Below, piece after piece: positions 34,942-43,607 of a DNA stretch of 64,000 nucleotides. The stretch spans positions 3,224,001-3,288,000 of the forward strand of contig NZ_CP135275.1 of NCBI RefSeq assembly GCF_032302195.1, read 5' to 3'. A program made the position numbers and the translations under genes. Origin of the DNA: Paenibacillus sp. MMS20-IR301 (GTDB lineage: Bacteria; Bacillota; Bacilli; Paenibacillales; Paenibacillaceae). The notes beneath the pieces are model-generated. The model made no database searches. It was not told the origin of the DNA and worked only from the letters and a program-made list of their open reading frames with translations. Positions within the stretch are counted from its first letter, which is position 1. Each line of letters starts with the position of its first letter.

Positions 34942-36309
34942 ATGTCCCAACTTAAGATCCCGGTCCATACGGTCCACTCGGGCATCCTGCAGGAAAACGC
35001 TGTAATGCTTGGCGACAAATCCATGAAAAGGCTCAAAATACCGGCGCACGGCACACTCCTGCTTACCTTTGGCTCGCTGCGGCAGGAGGTTACCGTAATT
35101 CCGGTTCCCAAATCCGACAGTCTGCGCTTAAGCGAAGGGCTGGCGCGGAGGCTTGGCTTAAGGCAGCGCCTCACGCTTAACGCTTCCTACAGCACAGGCA
35201 GCCGTACGCTGCGGCTTGGACCACTCATTGGAGTGCTTGTCAGCCGGGATCATCCCGAACAGCCCGACAGAGTCTTCGGCCAGATCACGATGTTCTGCCG
35301 GGAGCTGACCAATGCCTGCCACGCTCAAGGCGCCTATGTATATTTCTTTACCCCGGAAGCGCTGGAATCGCGCGGTACTTCCATACAGGGCTGGGTATAC
35401 GATGAGGGCTGGCGGAAGCTGAGTCTTCCTGTGGCCGATGTAATCAACAATCGGCTGACGACGCGAAAGGTAGAGAACAAACCTAGCGTACAGCATTTTT
35501 TGGCAGATGTAAAATCCCGCTACGGAACTCATTTCTTCAATGAAAAGTTCCTGGACAAAACAGAGGTATTCGAAGCACTGGCCCATGATCCCGCCCTGCA
35601 GCGGTATTTGCCGGAATCGCATGCCCTGAACGGCTTCGCCGTATTGAAAAAAATGTGCGGCACCTATTCCAGCGTGTTCCTGAAGCCCGTACGCGGCAGC
35701 CTTGGCAAAGGCATACTGCGTATCTCCAAAGAGGAGGGCGGCGGCTACCGTCTGCTGTCCACAACTCCGATGGGTTCGCGTAAGCAGAGTTATCCCAGTC
35801 TGGCGAAGCTTTTCGGGTCCATTGCCCCGAAGATGAAAACCACCCGCTACCAGATTCAGCAGGGCCTGCCTCTGATGGAGCTTGGACGCCGGCCGGTGGA
35901 CTTCCGGGCCCTTGTGCAGAAGAACGGCACCGGGAAATGGGGCGTCACCTCCATTGTTGCCCGGACTGCCGGAAGCAATCACTTCGTCTCCAATCTCGCA
36001 CGCGGCGGCACGCTCAGTACTGTCCGTGAGGCGATCAGCAAAAGCAGCCTCCCGTCCGGAGTTAAGGAAAGCGTCCAGGTTCAGCTGCCGCGCGCGGCGC
36101 TTGCCATTGCCAGAGGGGTTGAGACTTATATCCCCGCACACTTCGGGGAGCTTGGAATCGATCTTGCCCTCGATCAATCCGGAAGAATCTGGTTGCTGGA
36201 GGTTAACTCCAAGCCGTCCAAGAATGACAATACGCCGCTGAATGACCAGAAGATCAGACCCTCCGTCAAACAAATGATTCTATATTGCCGTTATCTGGCC
36301 GGATTATAA
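34942..36309 (+). CDS. YheD-type ATP-grasp protein (first of five paralogues)
   Basis: A 455-residue YheC/D-family protein of YheD length. The first 95 residues are an all-beta domain (IPVHTVHSGILQENAVMLGD...), followed by a linker domain beginning LGPLIGVLVS and the conserved ADVINNRL motif. A C-terminal ATP-grasp fold then has KPVRGSLGKGI (phosphate-binding region), DFRALVQKNGTGKWGV and the metal-binding end ELGIDLALDQSGRIWLLEVN. ATP-grasp enzymes activate a carboxylate with ATP and join it to an amine or thiol; the substrates of this family are unknown, and B. subtilis YheC/YheD are spore-associated. ATG at 34942 has AAGGAGA seven bases upstream. First gene of a six-gene operon. Confidence 0.82.
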   Translation: MSQLKIPVHTVHSGILQENAVMLGDKSMKRLKIPAHGTLLLTFGSLRQEVTVIPVPKSDSLRLSEGLARRLGLRQRLTLNASYSTGSRTLRLGPLIGVLVSRDHPEQPDRVFGQITMFCRELTNACHAQGAYVYFFTPEALESRGTSIQGWVYDEGWRKLSLPVADVINNRLTTRKVENKPSVQHFLADVKSRYGTHFFNEKFLDKTEVFEALAHDPALQRYLPESHALNGFAVLKKMCGTYSSVFLKPVRGSLGKGILRISKEEGGGYRLLSTTPMGSRKQSYPSLAKLFGSIAPKMKTTRYQIQQGLPLMELGRRPVDFRALVQKNGTGKWGVTSIVARTAGSNHFVSNLARGGTLSTVREAISKSSLPSGVKESVQVQLPRAALAIARGVETYIPAHFGELGIDLALDQSGRIWLLEVNSKPSKNDNTPLNDQKIRPSVKQMILYCRYLAGL

Positions 36310-36319
36310 GGAGGACATC

Positions 36320-37489
36320 ATGACTGAAACGCAAGTGGGCTTCCTCGGCATTATGACTGGCCGCCGTAACGGGAATCCTCCCATCTCTGAGCCGGAGTTC
36401 TGCAGCCAGCTGAGCCGGGCGGCGCCGCTGCATAATCTCAAGGTCCTGGTCTTTCATCCGGAGGGTGTTGCAGATGACGGCTCCTCCGTCAACGGATATT
36501 TCTGGGACGGGGAAAAGTGGCAGCCGGCGCAGGCACCTCCGCCCGACATCCTGTATAACCGCTGCTTTTACCGGACTCCGGAGGAGAAGCAGTCTGCCGC
36601 GGCCGCCATGCATGCCTTATCCCGCAGTCTTCCCTGGTCCCGCGGACTTCCGGATAAGTGGGGTGTGTACGGAATTCTCCGGCGCAGCCGCAGAGCCGCC
36701 GCCCTGCTGCCTGAAACAGCAGTGTACAGCGGCCGCCGGGATCTTGGCAACCGGCTGGCTGAACGGGAATACGGCGTATTTCTGAAGCCTCGGGCCGGCT
36801 CGCACGGCAGAAAAACCTTGCACGCTGTATTATCCGGCGGCGGCGAATTACTGGTGCGGGGAAGAGACAAGAAGAATGAACCTTTTCAATATGTTTTCGG
36901 TACGCCGGACGAAGGGCTGGACTGGATTCACCGCTTCATCGGCCGGCACCGCTATATCATACAGCCTTATCTTCATCTTATCAGCCGCAGGGGTCAGCCG
37001 TTTGATGTACGTGTCCTGATGCAGAAGAACGGCAGCGGCGCCTGGATGCTTACCGGTATGGCCGTACGCCTGGGCAGACAGGGGTCGCTGACCTCGAACC
37101 TGCATGGCGGAGGCACCGCGGTTCCCGCTTTGCCCTTCCTGCTCGCCGAATACGGGGAAGAAGGAAGGGAGCTGCTGGCGGAGCTGGCCTCCGCCTCTGC
37201 CCTGCTGCCTCCCCTGCTGGAAGCAGCCTGCGGACGGCTCGGCGAGCTGGGCCTTGATTTCGGCATCGATGCCGGCGGCAGGCTCTACCTGCTTGAAGCC
37301 AATTCCAAACCAGGGCGCACGGTATTCCGGCTGACGGGCGACCGCCGGGCTGCTAGGCTCGCGGCCGAGAATCCGCTGCGTTATGCCCGCCATCTGCTGC
37401 TCACCTCGGGCAGCAACTACAGGCTGCCTCAGCGGCAGCTCCGTTCAAACGGAAGAATGATATCAATGGTTCCTAAGGAGGATTCATAA
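36320..37489 (+). CDS. YheC-type ATP-grasp protein (second paralogue)
   Basis: A 389-residue member without the N-terminal beta domain. It starts QVGFLGIMTGRRNG, has the PPDILYNRCFYR motif in place of V-x-NR, then the ATP-grasp motifs FLKPRAGSHGRKTL, DVRVLMQKNGSGAWMLTGMA, SNLHGGGTA and ELGLDFGIDAGGRLYLLEAN. The phosphate loop is GSHGRKT rather than GSxGKGI, a departure from the paralogues. An Ala/Leu/Glu-rich helix (LLAEYGEEGRELLAELASAS) precedes the last motif. GGAGG lies 10 bases before the ATG and the gene begins 10 bases after the first one; it runs straight into the third (TAA at 37487, ATG at 37490). Confidence 0.8.
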   Translation: MTETQVGFLGIMTGRRNGNPPISEPEFCSQLSRAAPLHNLKVLVFHPEGVADDGSSVNGYFWDGEKWQPAQAPPPDILYNRCFYRTPEEKQSAAAAMHALSRSLPWSRGLPDKWGVYGILRRSRRAAALLPETAVYSGRRDLGNRLAEREYGVFLKPRAGSHGRKTLHAVLSGGGELLVRGRDKKNEPFQYVFGTPDEGLDWIHRFIGRHRYIIQPYLHLISRRGQPFDVRVLMQKNGSGAWMLTGMAVRLGRQGSLTSNLHGGGTAVPALPFLLAEYGEEGRELLAELASASALLPPLLEAACGRLGELGLDFGIDAGGRLYLLEANSKPGRTVFRLTGDRRAARLAAENPLRYARHLLLTSGSNYRLPQRQLRSNGRMISMVPKEDS

Positions 37490-38863
37490 ATGGGTCTCAC
37501 TTTTTGCAATGTACATTTCACCAAGCAGCCCCAGCGGGTGGTCTATGTTTCGGGTGAACTGATGAAAAGCCTGAAGCTGTCCGGCAAGAAAAACATCCGC
37601 CTGCGACTTGGCAAAGACGCCATACCGGCGATGATCAAACCTATCAAACGGGCGGGTAAACATCTGTTTCTGGCTTCAGGCGTAAAAAGCGCAATTAAAA
37701 TCCCGAAAACAGGCGGCGTTTATCTACGCAATCTACAGAACGATGAAGTCCAGCTGGGACCGCTGGTCGGTGTATTGTCTGACGGCCCGGCCTCTGCAGC
37801 CCAGCCCTTCGGCTCCCGGACCGGCTTCATTAAGCAGTTGCTCCGCGAGGGCAGCAACAAATGCTATATCTTCGCCTTCATGCCGCGCGACATCGACTGG
37901 CAGCAGGAGCAGATTAACGGCTACTTCCTGACCGCCGGCGGCAAGTTCGAGCGTAAGCTGGTGCCGCTGCCGGATGTCGTCTACAACCGTCTGCCCAGCC
38001 GCAGAGCGGAGACCTCCCCCTACATCAACCAGCTGCGGGAGCGCTTTGGACGGAAGAAGATCCCTTACTTCAACTGGAGCTTTTTCAATAAATCCGATAT
38101 TTACCGCCTGCTGGAGAATGACGGTGCCGCGAACCGTTTCGTGCCGGAAACACACAGTAACCCGAGCACCGAACAAATGCGGGATATGCTGGACCGCCAC
38201 CACTTCGTCTATTACAAACCTTCTGCAGGCAGTCTCGGACACGGCATCTACCGGCTGACCTATCTGCCAAAGAAGGGCTACTTCGCCCGTTACCGCAAGA
38301 GCGGCAAAAATGTGCTGCTGCGCTTCACCAGCTTCGACAGCCTGATGCGGATGCTGCGTGCCCGGCACGGGCAGAGCCTGCAGAGCTACGTTGTACAGCA
38401 GGGCATCCGCCTGATTGAGATCGACGGCTGCCCGATTGATTTCCGCTTCCACATGCACAAGAACGGCAGCAACCAGTGGGTCGTTGTCGGGATCGGAGCC
38501 AAAAAAGCCGGCCGGGGCAGTGTCACCACCCATCTGAAAAACGGCGGCGCCCTGCTTACCCCGCAGCAGGCCCTTGGCCGTGTATTTGGAGCCAGATCGG
38601 ATGAAGTGCTGCTGCGTGCCAAAACAACAGCCGTCAAGCTGGCTGAATCCCTGGAGATCCAGCACAGGCATCTGCTTGGTGAGATCGGCTTCGATCTCGG
38701 GATCGACCAGGATGAGGACATCTGGATGTTCGAGGCCAATGCCAAACCGGGGCGCTCTATTTTCCGCCACCCCTCCCTGCGTGCTGAAGGCAAGGCTTCC
38801 ATCGAACATATTCTGGAGCACTGCCTGTATCTCAGCAAATTCCGCAGGAGGGATGAACTGTGA
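37490..38863 (+). CDS. YheD-type ATP-grasp protein (third paralogue)
   Basis: A 457-residue YheD-length protein. Its beta domain (1-90, FTKQPQRVVYVSGELMKSLK...) is Lys-rich and is followed by QLGPLVGVLSDG, DVVYNRLPSR, YKPSAGSLGHGIYRL, DFRFHMHKNGSNQWVVVGIG, THLKNGGALLTPQ and LGEIGFDLGIDQDEDIWMFE with the terminal NAKPGRS. All ATP-grasp landmarks are kept. It starts immediately after the second gene and its TGA overlaps the GTG of the fourth by four bases, which indicates coupled translation. AAGGAGG precedes the ATG. Confidence 0.82.
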   Translation: MGLTFCNVHFTKQPQRVVYVSGELMKSLKLSGKKNIRLRLGKDAIPAMIKPIKRAGKHLFLASGVKSAIKIPKTGGVYLRNLQNDEVQLGPLVGVLSDGPASAAQPFGSRTGFIKQLLREGSNKCYIFAFMPRDIDWQQEQINGYFLTAGGKFERKLVPLPDVVYNRLPSRRAETSPYINQLRERFGRKKIPYFNWSFFNKSDIYRLLENDGAANRFVPETHSNPSTEQMRDMLDRHHFVYYKPSAGSLGHGIYRLTYLPKKGYFARYRKSGKNVLLRFTSFDSLMRMLRARHGQSLQSYVVQQGIRLIEIDGCPIDFRFHMHKNGSNQWVVVGIGAKKAGRGSVTTHLKNGGALLTPQQALGRVFGARSDEVLLRAKTTAVKLAESLEIQHRHLLGEIGFDLGIDQDEDIWMFEANAKPGRSIFRHPSLRAEGKASIEHILEHCLYLSKFRRRDEL

Positions 38864-39984
38864 ACAGCCGCATCCCGGATCCCGGTAAGCCTGTAATCGC
38901 CATTCTGACCACCAGTGACCGGCTGCAGCAGTTCCGCGGCAACCGCAATAACTTCCGCGACATTATCCGCACCGGCAAAGAGCAGGGTTATCTTGTCTAT
39001 GTTGTCACCGTCCGCGATCTGAAGCTGGATGAGCGGCTGATTACCGGGTATGTGCCTTCCGCAAGCGGCAAGCTATGGTATGCCATTCCGGTTCCGCTGC
39101 CCCAGGTCATCTACAACCGGATTCCAAACCGTGATGAAGAGGAGAAAGCTCCAGTCGCCCGCAAAATTTCCGAGTGCCTGGAGCATCCGGAAATCCAGCT
39201 GTACAACCCGAATTTTTTCAATAAATGGAACCTGTTCGAATGGCTTAAGGAGTCCAAGGCCACTTCAAAGCATGTGCCGAAAACCCGGCGCCTGCGCAGT
39301 GCAGCTACACTGACCGCAATGCTGAAGAATCATGAGAGCCTGTATCTCAAGCCCGAGAACGGCAAGGCCGGCAAAGGAATTATGCGGCTCAGATACCGCA
39401 CGGACACCCTTCTTCCCTACCGGCTGCAGATTCAGAGCGGCAAGAGAAACACTACCTACAAAGCTTCATCCATAGAGCGTCTGTGGGCCAGAATCGGCAA
39501 GGAAAAAGGAAACTCCCGCTACATTGTGCAGCAGGCCATCGGCCTGGCTGCACATCAGGGGCGGCCGTTCGATTTGCGTGTGCTGCTGCAGAAGAACGGC
39601 CGGGGTTCCTGGTCCGTAACCGGCATCGGCGCCCGGCTGGCCGGTGCCCGCAGCATCACCACCCATGTGCCGCGCGGCGGCAGCATAGAAGAACCCTCCA
39701 GCATGCTGGAGGGCACCTTCGGGGCAGAGCGGGGCGCTGTTATCCTGAAGAATGTGCCTACGACCGCACTGCTGATTGCCCGCCAGATTGAACGGGCTTC
39801 GGGTACCATGCTGGGCGAGATGTCCATGGATCTCGGCGTTGACGAAGAGGGCGGACTGTGGTTCTTCGAAGCCAATTCCCGCCCGATGAAGTTCGATGAG
39901 CCAGCCATCCGCAAGCTGTCGCTGGAGCGTATTTTCCAGTATGGCCAGCATCTTTCCCGCCAGAGCAAATCCATCAACCCGTAA
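38860..39984 (+). CDS. YheC-type ATP-grasp protein (fourth paralogue)
   Basis: A 374-residue YheC-length protein: KPVIAILTTSDRLQQFRGNR at the start, QVIYNRIPNRDEEE, LYLKPENGKAGKGIMRL, DLRVLLQKNGRGSWSVTGIG, THVPRGGSIEEP, and LGEMSMDLGVDEEGGLWFFE followed by NSRP. The usual N-x-KP end is NSRPMKF here, an Arg for Lys change. The start GTG overlaps the previous stop (GTGA) with AGGAGGG upstream. It lies 13 bases before the acetyltransferase gene. Confidence 0.82.
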   Translation: MNSRIPDPGKPVIAILTTSDRLQQFRGNRNNFRDIIRTGKEQGYLVYVVTVRDLKLDERLITGYVPSASGKLWYAIPVPLPQVIYNRIPNRDEEEKAPVARKISECLEHPEIQLYNPNFFNKWNLFEWLKESKATSKHVPKTRRLRSAATLTAMLKNHESLYLKPENGKAGKGIMRLRYRTDTLLPYRLQIQSGKRNTTYKASSIERLWARIGKEKGNSRYIVQQAIGLAAHQGRPFDLRVLLQKNGRGSWSVTGIGARLAGARSITTHVPRGGSIEEPSSMLEGTFGAERGAVILKNVPTTALLIARQIERASGTMLGEMSMDLGVDEEGGLWFFEANSRPMKFDEPAIRKLSLERIFQYGQHLSRQSKSINP

Positions 39985-39997
39985 AGGAAGTGACACC

Positions 39998-40516
39998 ATG
40001 CAGATCTCCTCGCTCTATGACAGCAATCCCGTGCAGTGGAAAGCCCGGCTGTCGGGAATGCTTGAGTTCCTGAGGGAGTATGGGGAGCAGCGGATAACCC
40101 TTCGCGGCTGCAGGCAGCTGGCCCGGCTGACACCGGATCAGCTGGCTCTGCCCGGCGTTTCCCTGCTCGTTGCCACCGTGCGGGGCCAGAACGGCCGTCA
40201 GCTTGCAGGCGTCAGCTTCGTGTCCGGCTACGGCAAGGAGGCTTGTGTAGTTGCCGTTCATCCCCTCTACCGGAATAAGCACACCGGCACAGCCCTGCTT
40301 GCCGCTCAGCTGGAACGCCTTGGGCATCTGGAGTGCCATGTCGCCTGCGATAATCCGGCCAGCCTGAAAATGTGCTTCAACAGCGGGCTTGCCGCCGTAG
40401 ACCTGGTAAGCGGTCCTACGGGCAAGCCCACGCTGCTGCTGCGTTCTCCCGGGACTGCTGCAGCGGTGTCAAATCTTCGACAAGAAGGTGAACTCCTGTG
40501 CCAGAGCCCGTCTTAG
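39998..40516 (+). CDS. GNAT-family acetyltransferase within the ATP-grasp operon
   Basis: A 172-residue protein beginning MQISSLYDSNPVQWKARLSG. The C-terminal half has a GNAT core: VSFVSGYGKEACVVAVHPLY (strand 4), RNKHTGTALLAAQLERLG in place of the acetyl-CoA pyrophosphate loop Q/RxxGxG/A, and CHVACDNPASLKMCFNSGLA. The loop is imperfect, so activity is not certain. It could acylate or condense the product made by the neighbouring ligases. ATG at 39998 has AAAGGAAG upstream; the open frame continues 34 codons further but overlaps the previous gene. Its end overlaps the next start by 19 bases. Confidence 0.72.
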   Translation: MQISSLYDSNPVQWKARLSGMLEFLREYGEQRITLRGCRQLARLTPDQLALPGVSLLVATVRGQNGRQLAGVSFVSGYGKEACVVAVHPLYRNKHTGTALLAAQLERLGHLECHVACDNPASLKMCFNSGLAAVDLVSGPTGKPTLLLRSPGTAAAVSNLRQEGELLCQSPS

Positions 40517-41628
40517 GCATCCTCACGCTGTACCTGAATGACGCCAAGCAGCTTGAAGAGAAGAGCGTGTACCGGAGGATGATCATTGAGGGCAGCCGGA
40601 TCGGCCTCGATGTCTTCGTATTCACTCCCGCCGATGTGCACGTCAGCAAAGAAATGATCCATGCGCTGGTCTATGATGTGACTAAAGGGAGCTGGTCGCG
40701 CAAATGGCGTCCATTCCCTAATATGATCTACGACCGCTGCCGGATTCAGCGCAGCCAGCGGTTTCAGCAGCTGCTGCGCTTCCGTACCCGCTATAACCAC
40801 CTTACCTTCCTGAACCGGCCGCTGCGCAACAAGTGGACGGTTCATCAGACTTTCGCGCAGCGGAGCCGCTTCCGCCAGCATCTGCCGGAGACGCTGCTCT
40901 ACCAGTCCTCCGGCGATCTGCAGCGGATGCTGAAGTTCACGCCGGTTGTCTACGTGAAGCCGATCAACGGCACCGGCGGACGCGGTATCCTGCGGATCGA
41001 ACGGACGCGGGAGGGCAAGTCCCTGTACGATATCCAGGGACGCCGCCAGAGCCGGCAGATCATCGCTCCGCGCAAGGTGTCGCAGGCGCGGCTGGAGTCT
41101 ATTGTCCGCCAGTGGTGCCTCGGCGGACGGTTCCTGGTGCAGCAGGGTATCCCGCTGCGCCTGCCAAGCGGACGGTATCACGATTACCGGATGCTCGTGC
41201 AGAAGAACGGCCAGGGCGCCTGGGAGTTCACCGGCATGGCCGGCCGGGTGGGCGCCGCCCGCAGCGTCACCTCCAATCTGCACGGCGGCGGCCACGCCAT
41301 GCGTGCGGAGACGCTGCTGAAGCAGTGGCTCGGCAGCGAGGAACGCGCCGACAAGGCAATGCGCACCGCGGAGAAGCTCGGGCTCGAAGCGGCTGCTTAT
41401 CTTGAGGACAGCTTCGGCGCACTGTGCGAGCTGGCCCTCGACCTCGCGATCGACCGCGAGGGCCGGATCTACGTGCTGGAGGTCAACCCCAAGCCTGCAC
41501 GCGAGGTGTTCGCCCGCTCTGGCGACAGCGCCACCTACCGCAAGGCGCTGATACGCCCGCTGGAGTACGCCATGTGGGTGTATAAGAACAAGAATACGCC
41601 GAGTGCGGCGAAGACGACCGAGGAATAG
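40498..41628 (+). CDS. YheC-type ATP-grasp protein (fifth paralogue)
   Basis: A 376-residue YheC-length protein: PVLGILTLYLNDAKQLEEKS, NMIYDRCRIQRSQRFQQLLR, VYVKPINGTGGRGILRIERT, DYRMLVQKNGQGAWEFTGMA, SNLHGGGHAMR and ELALDLAIDREGRIYVLEVN followed by PKPARE. It has an insert rich in Arg and Gln (DIQGRRQSRQIIAPRKVSQA) after the phosphate loop. The GTG start at 40498 lies within the end of the acetyltransferase gene, with AGAAGGTG upstream. Last gene of the operon; no clear terminator follows. Confidence 0.8.
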   Translation: MPEPVLGILTLYLNDAKQLEEKSVYRRMIIEGSRIGLDVFVFTPADVHVSKEMIHALVYDVTKGSWSRKWRPFPNMIYDRCRIQRSQRFQQLLRFRTRYNHLTFLNRPLRNKWTVHQTFAQRSRFRQHLPETLLYQSSGDLQRMLKFTPVVYVKPINGTGGRGILRIERTREGKSLYDIQGRRQSRQIIAPRKVSQARLESIVRQWCLGGRFLVQQGIPLRLPSGRYHDYRMLVQKNGQGAWEFTGMAGRVGAARSVTSNLHGGGHAMRAETLLKQWLGSEERADKAMRTAEKLGLEAAAYLEDSFGALCELALDLAIDREGRIYVLEVNPKPAREVFARSGDSATYRKALIRPLEYAMWVYKNKNTPSAAKTTEE

Positions 41629-41797
41629 CGGGGAGCTTTGCAGTACTCAAAATCACCCTGCGGGCCACGCGAACTCAGCTGCTTCCGTTACGATTAACTT
41701 AGCTGCTGCTCGCTGGTCTGGCTAGGTTTTCCTTTGTACGTGCAGCTGCTTTAATGGGCTGGCTGACGTTGACCCCTTGGCCGGCCCCTCTGGGGAT

Positions 41798-41990
41798 TTA
41801 AGTGGAAAAACGTATCTTAATTTCATTATTTTTGCTTGTTTTGGGATTTTAGTTGGATAAACGTCACTTATTTACTCACCTTTTCTCTATTCGGGCCGGT
41901 TTCCCGCAAATTAAGTGCTCTTTTTCCAACTACGGTTTGCTTGTTCCTCCTCTTGGTCTTTAAGAAGTGGACAAAATCCACTTATTTCAG
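41798..41990. repeat. Cluster of TTAAGTGGAAAAACG-type motifs
   Basis: TTAAGTGGAAAAACGTATCT (41798), TTAGTTGGATAAACGTCACT (in the next 60 bases) and the inverted AAATTAAGTGCTCTTTTTCC occur in a gene-free gap (41629-42371). They are variants of one short motif that also echoes the 52-bp array at 17621. Apart from this and the hairpin at 42082 I see nothing certain in the gap; a minus-strand frame at 42043-42330 is not convincing. Confidence 0.5.
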
Positions 41991-42081
41991 GAAAGCCGGA
42001 GATGCAGAATCTGGGGAATGCTCTTCCAGGTAACTTTAGCCGTCACTCATCTGCAAAATTTCCTTTATATGAATAAAAAAT

Positions 42082-42104
42082 CCTCTCCGCTGCTATCGGA
42101 GGGG
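42082..42104 (-). terminator. Orphan minus-strand terminator hairpin
   Basis: CCTCTCCG (42082-42089) pairs with CGGAGGGG (42097-42104), followed on the minus strand by ATTTTTTATT. No convincing gene ends here, so it may be the relic of a lost gene. Confidence 0.55.
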
Positions 42105-42371
42105 TATTTGTTCGTTGTAATCCAAGCACTGTTAAAACTAACGCAACCTCCTCAACCCCATTAGAGAACTTTGCAATCACCGGATGCCTGTACAGCAGAA
42201 CAGCCAAAGCGCCTAGGAAGCTCAGCGGCATAACTGCCCGGATACTTACTAGCCGTATGCTCGCTGCCTGGATGCTGCGGATACTCGCCGCCCGCAGCAT
42301 CATCCCAATTTCAGTATACACATTGTGCAACGAGTTTGCTTATCGTATACTTTGAGCAAGGGGGAGATGAA

Positions 42372-43562
42372 ATGAGAAAAATCAGGAAATTTACAATTTA
42401 CACAGGTATCGGCTTACTGAGCCTTATCTTGATTGCTGTCGCTGCGGTCAGCGCTTTCGTAATCAAACGACCAGCGACCACTACTCCTGTTATTACGGAA
42501 GTGAAGCCTTACGAGTGGAATAAGGTCAAGCTTAGCGGCAACGCCATTTCAAGCGACGGATCGGAGTATTTCCTGTGGAATAAGACAGGTGAATCTGATA
42601 ACTGGATTATTTTCTTCTCCGGCGGCGGAGCCAGCTGGGATGCGCAAAGTGCCGCACACCCGATCAAGCTCATGAATTTCTTCAAAGGCGGAGATACAGG
42701 CAACTATTTCCCGGACATTCCCTTTTATATGCTGACCCTGCTGCGGGGCATGATGGACACGGATAATCCGGACAATCCTTTTCATGGCTGGAATGTAGTC
42801 TATCTCCCCTATTCAACCGGTGACTTCCATATCGGCAACCGTACGGCCCAGTATACCAAGGATGACGGCAGCCCCTTCACTATGCGTTATAACGGAAGCA
42901 ATAATGTGCGAAGCGCCCTTGAGTGGATATATTCGAACGTGGATAAACCGGATAAACTGCTGATTGCGGGCGAAAGCGCCGGCGGGTTCGGGTCTGCCTT
43001 CTGGGCTCCACAGATCGCTGCTCATTACGAAGACTCCGAAATCTTTCAATACTCTGACAGCTCTTTCCTGAGATCAGATAAGTGGCCAGCGGTTATTAAT
43101 GAGGAATGGCAAGCAGATTTCGTGAAAAACTTCGGATATGCCCCTGAGGCGGATATCATCGGTGCAGCTTTCAAAGCGAACGGACGCCTGCTGCCGGCGG
43201 GTACCATTCAATTGCAGTCCTACTCCGTATTTGACGAGATTCTGATCCACTTCCAGAACAATATTAACGACTATAAGGGGCCGAGGGATCGAAGTGTGAT
43301 CAATGAATGGTCTCAGGAATTACGGCAATCGGTATCTTCATTAGCTGCTGCCTTGCCTAATTACTATTACTATCTGACCGACTACGGGCTGAATGCGGAT
43401 AGCGGTACAACCCCGCACACTTTTGCCACCCGCGGGACCTTTTTCGAGGCAGAACAGGACGGCGTGAAGCTGCTGCAATGGCTGGGCGCTGCGGTCAACC
43501 AACAGAAACCCTACTCAGTGGGCAGCGAGTTCCTTATGGACCCGGGGCCAGCCCAGCAATAA
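42372..43562 (+). CDS. Pectinacetylesterase-like alpha/beta hydrolase, membrane-anchored
   Basis: A 396-residue protein with a cytoplasmic basic start, one N-terminal membrane helix (about 12-32) acting as anchor or uncleaved signal, and an extracytoplasmic domain of the pectinacetylesterase/Notum type: NWIIFFSGGGASWD (oxyanion region), GWNVVYLPYSTGDFHIGNRT, the nucleophile motif LIAGESAGGFGSAFW, an Asp in FQYSDSSF, and His in GTTPHTFATRGTF. Such esterases remove acetyl groups from plant pectin or similar polymers. The ATG at 42372 has GGGGGAG at a good distance; the frame from 42336 is longer but unsupported. The TetR gene follows 45 bases later and may control it. Confidence 0.78.
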   Translation: MRKIRKFTIYTGIGLLSLILIAVAAVSAFVIKRPATTTPVITEVKPYEWNKVKLSGNAISSDGSEYFLWNKTGESDNWIIFFSGGGASWDAQSAAHPIKLMNFFKGGDTGNYFPDIPFYMLTLLRGMMDTDNPDNPFHGWNVVYLPYSTGDFHIGNRTAQYTKDDGSPFTMRYNGSNNVRSALEWIYSNVDKPDKLLIAGESAGGFGSAFWAPQIAAHYEDSEIFQYSDSSFLRSDKWPAVINEEWQADFVKNFGYAPEADIIGAAFKANGRLLPAGTIQLQSYSVFDEILIHFQNNINDYKGPRDRSVINEWSQELRQSVSSLAAALPNYYYYLTDYGLNADSGTTPHTFATRGTFFEAEQDGVKLLQWLGAAVNQQKPYSVGSEFLMDPGPAQQ

Positions 43563-43607
43563 TTCACTAAGCAGCAGATATCTTGCCCAGGATAGGAGAA
43601 GGTACCA

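Noticed and set aside
37733..38821. Long minus-strand frames (such as 362 codons here and 371 codons at 35158-36273) opposite the ATP-grasp genes
   Set aside because: They mirror the GC-rich coding bias of the true plus-strand genes, which have conserved motifs and ribosome binding sites.
42043..42330. A 95-codon minus-strand frame (VLLYRHPVIAKFSNGVEEVA) ahead of the pectinacetylesterase
   Set aside because: A terminator hairpin with T run lies inside its 3' part, its N-terminal half is repetitive, and no ribosome binding site is seen; at most a gene relic.
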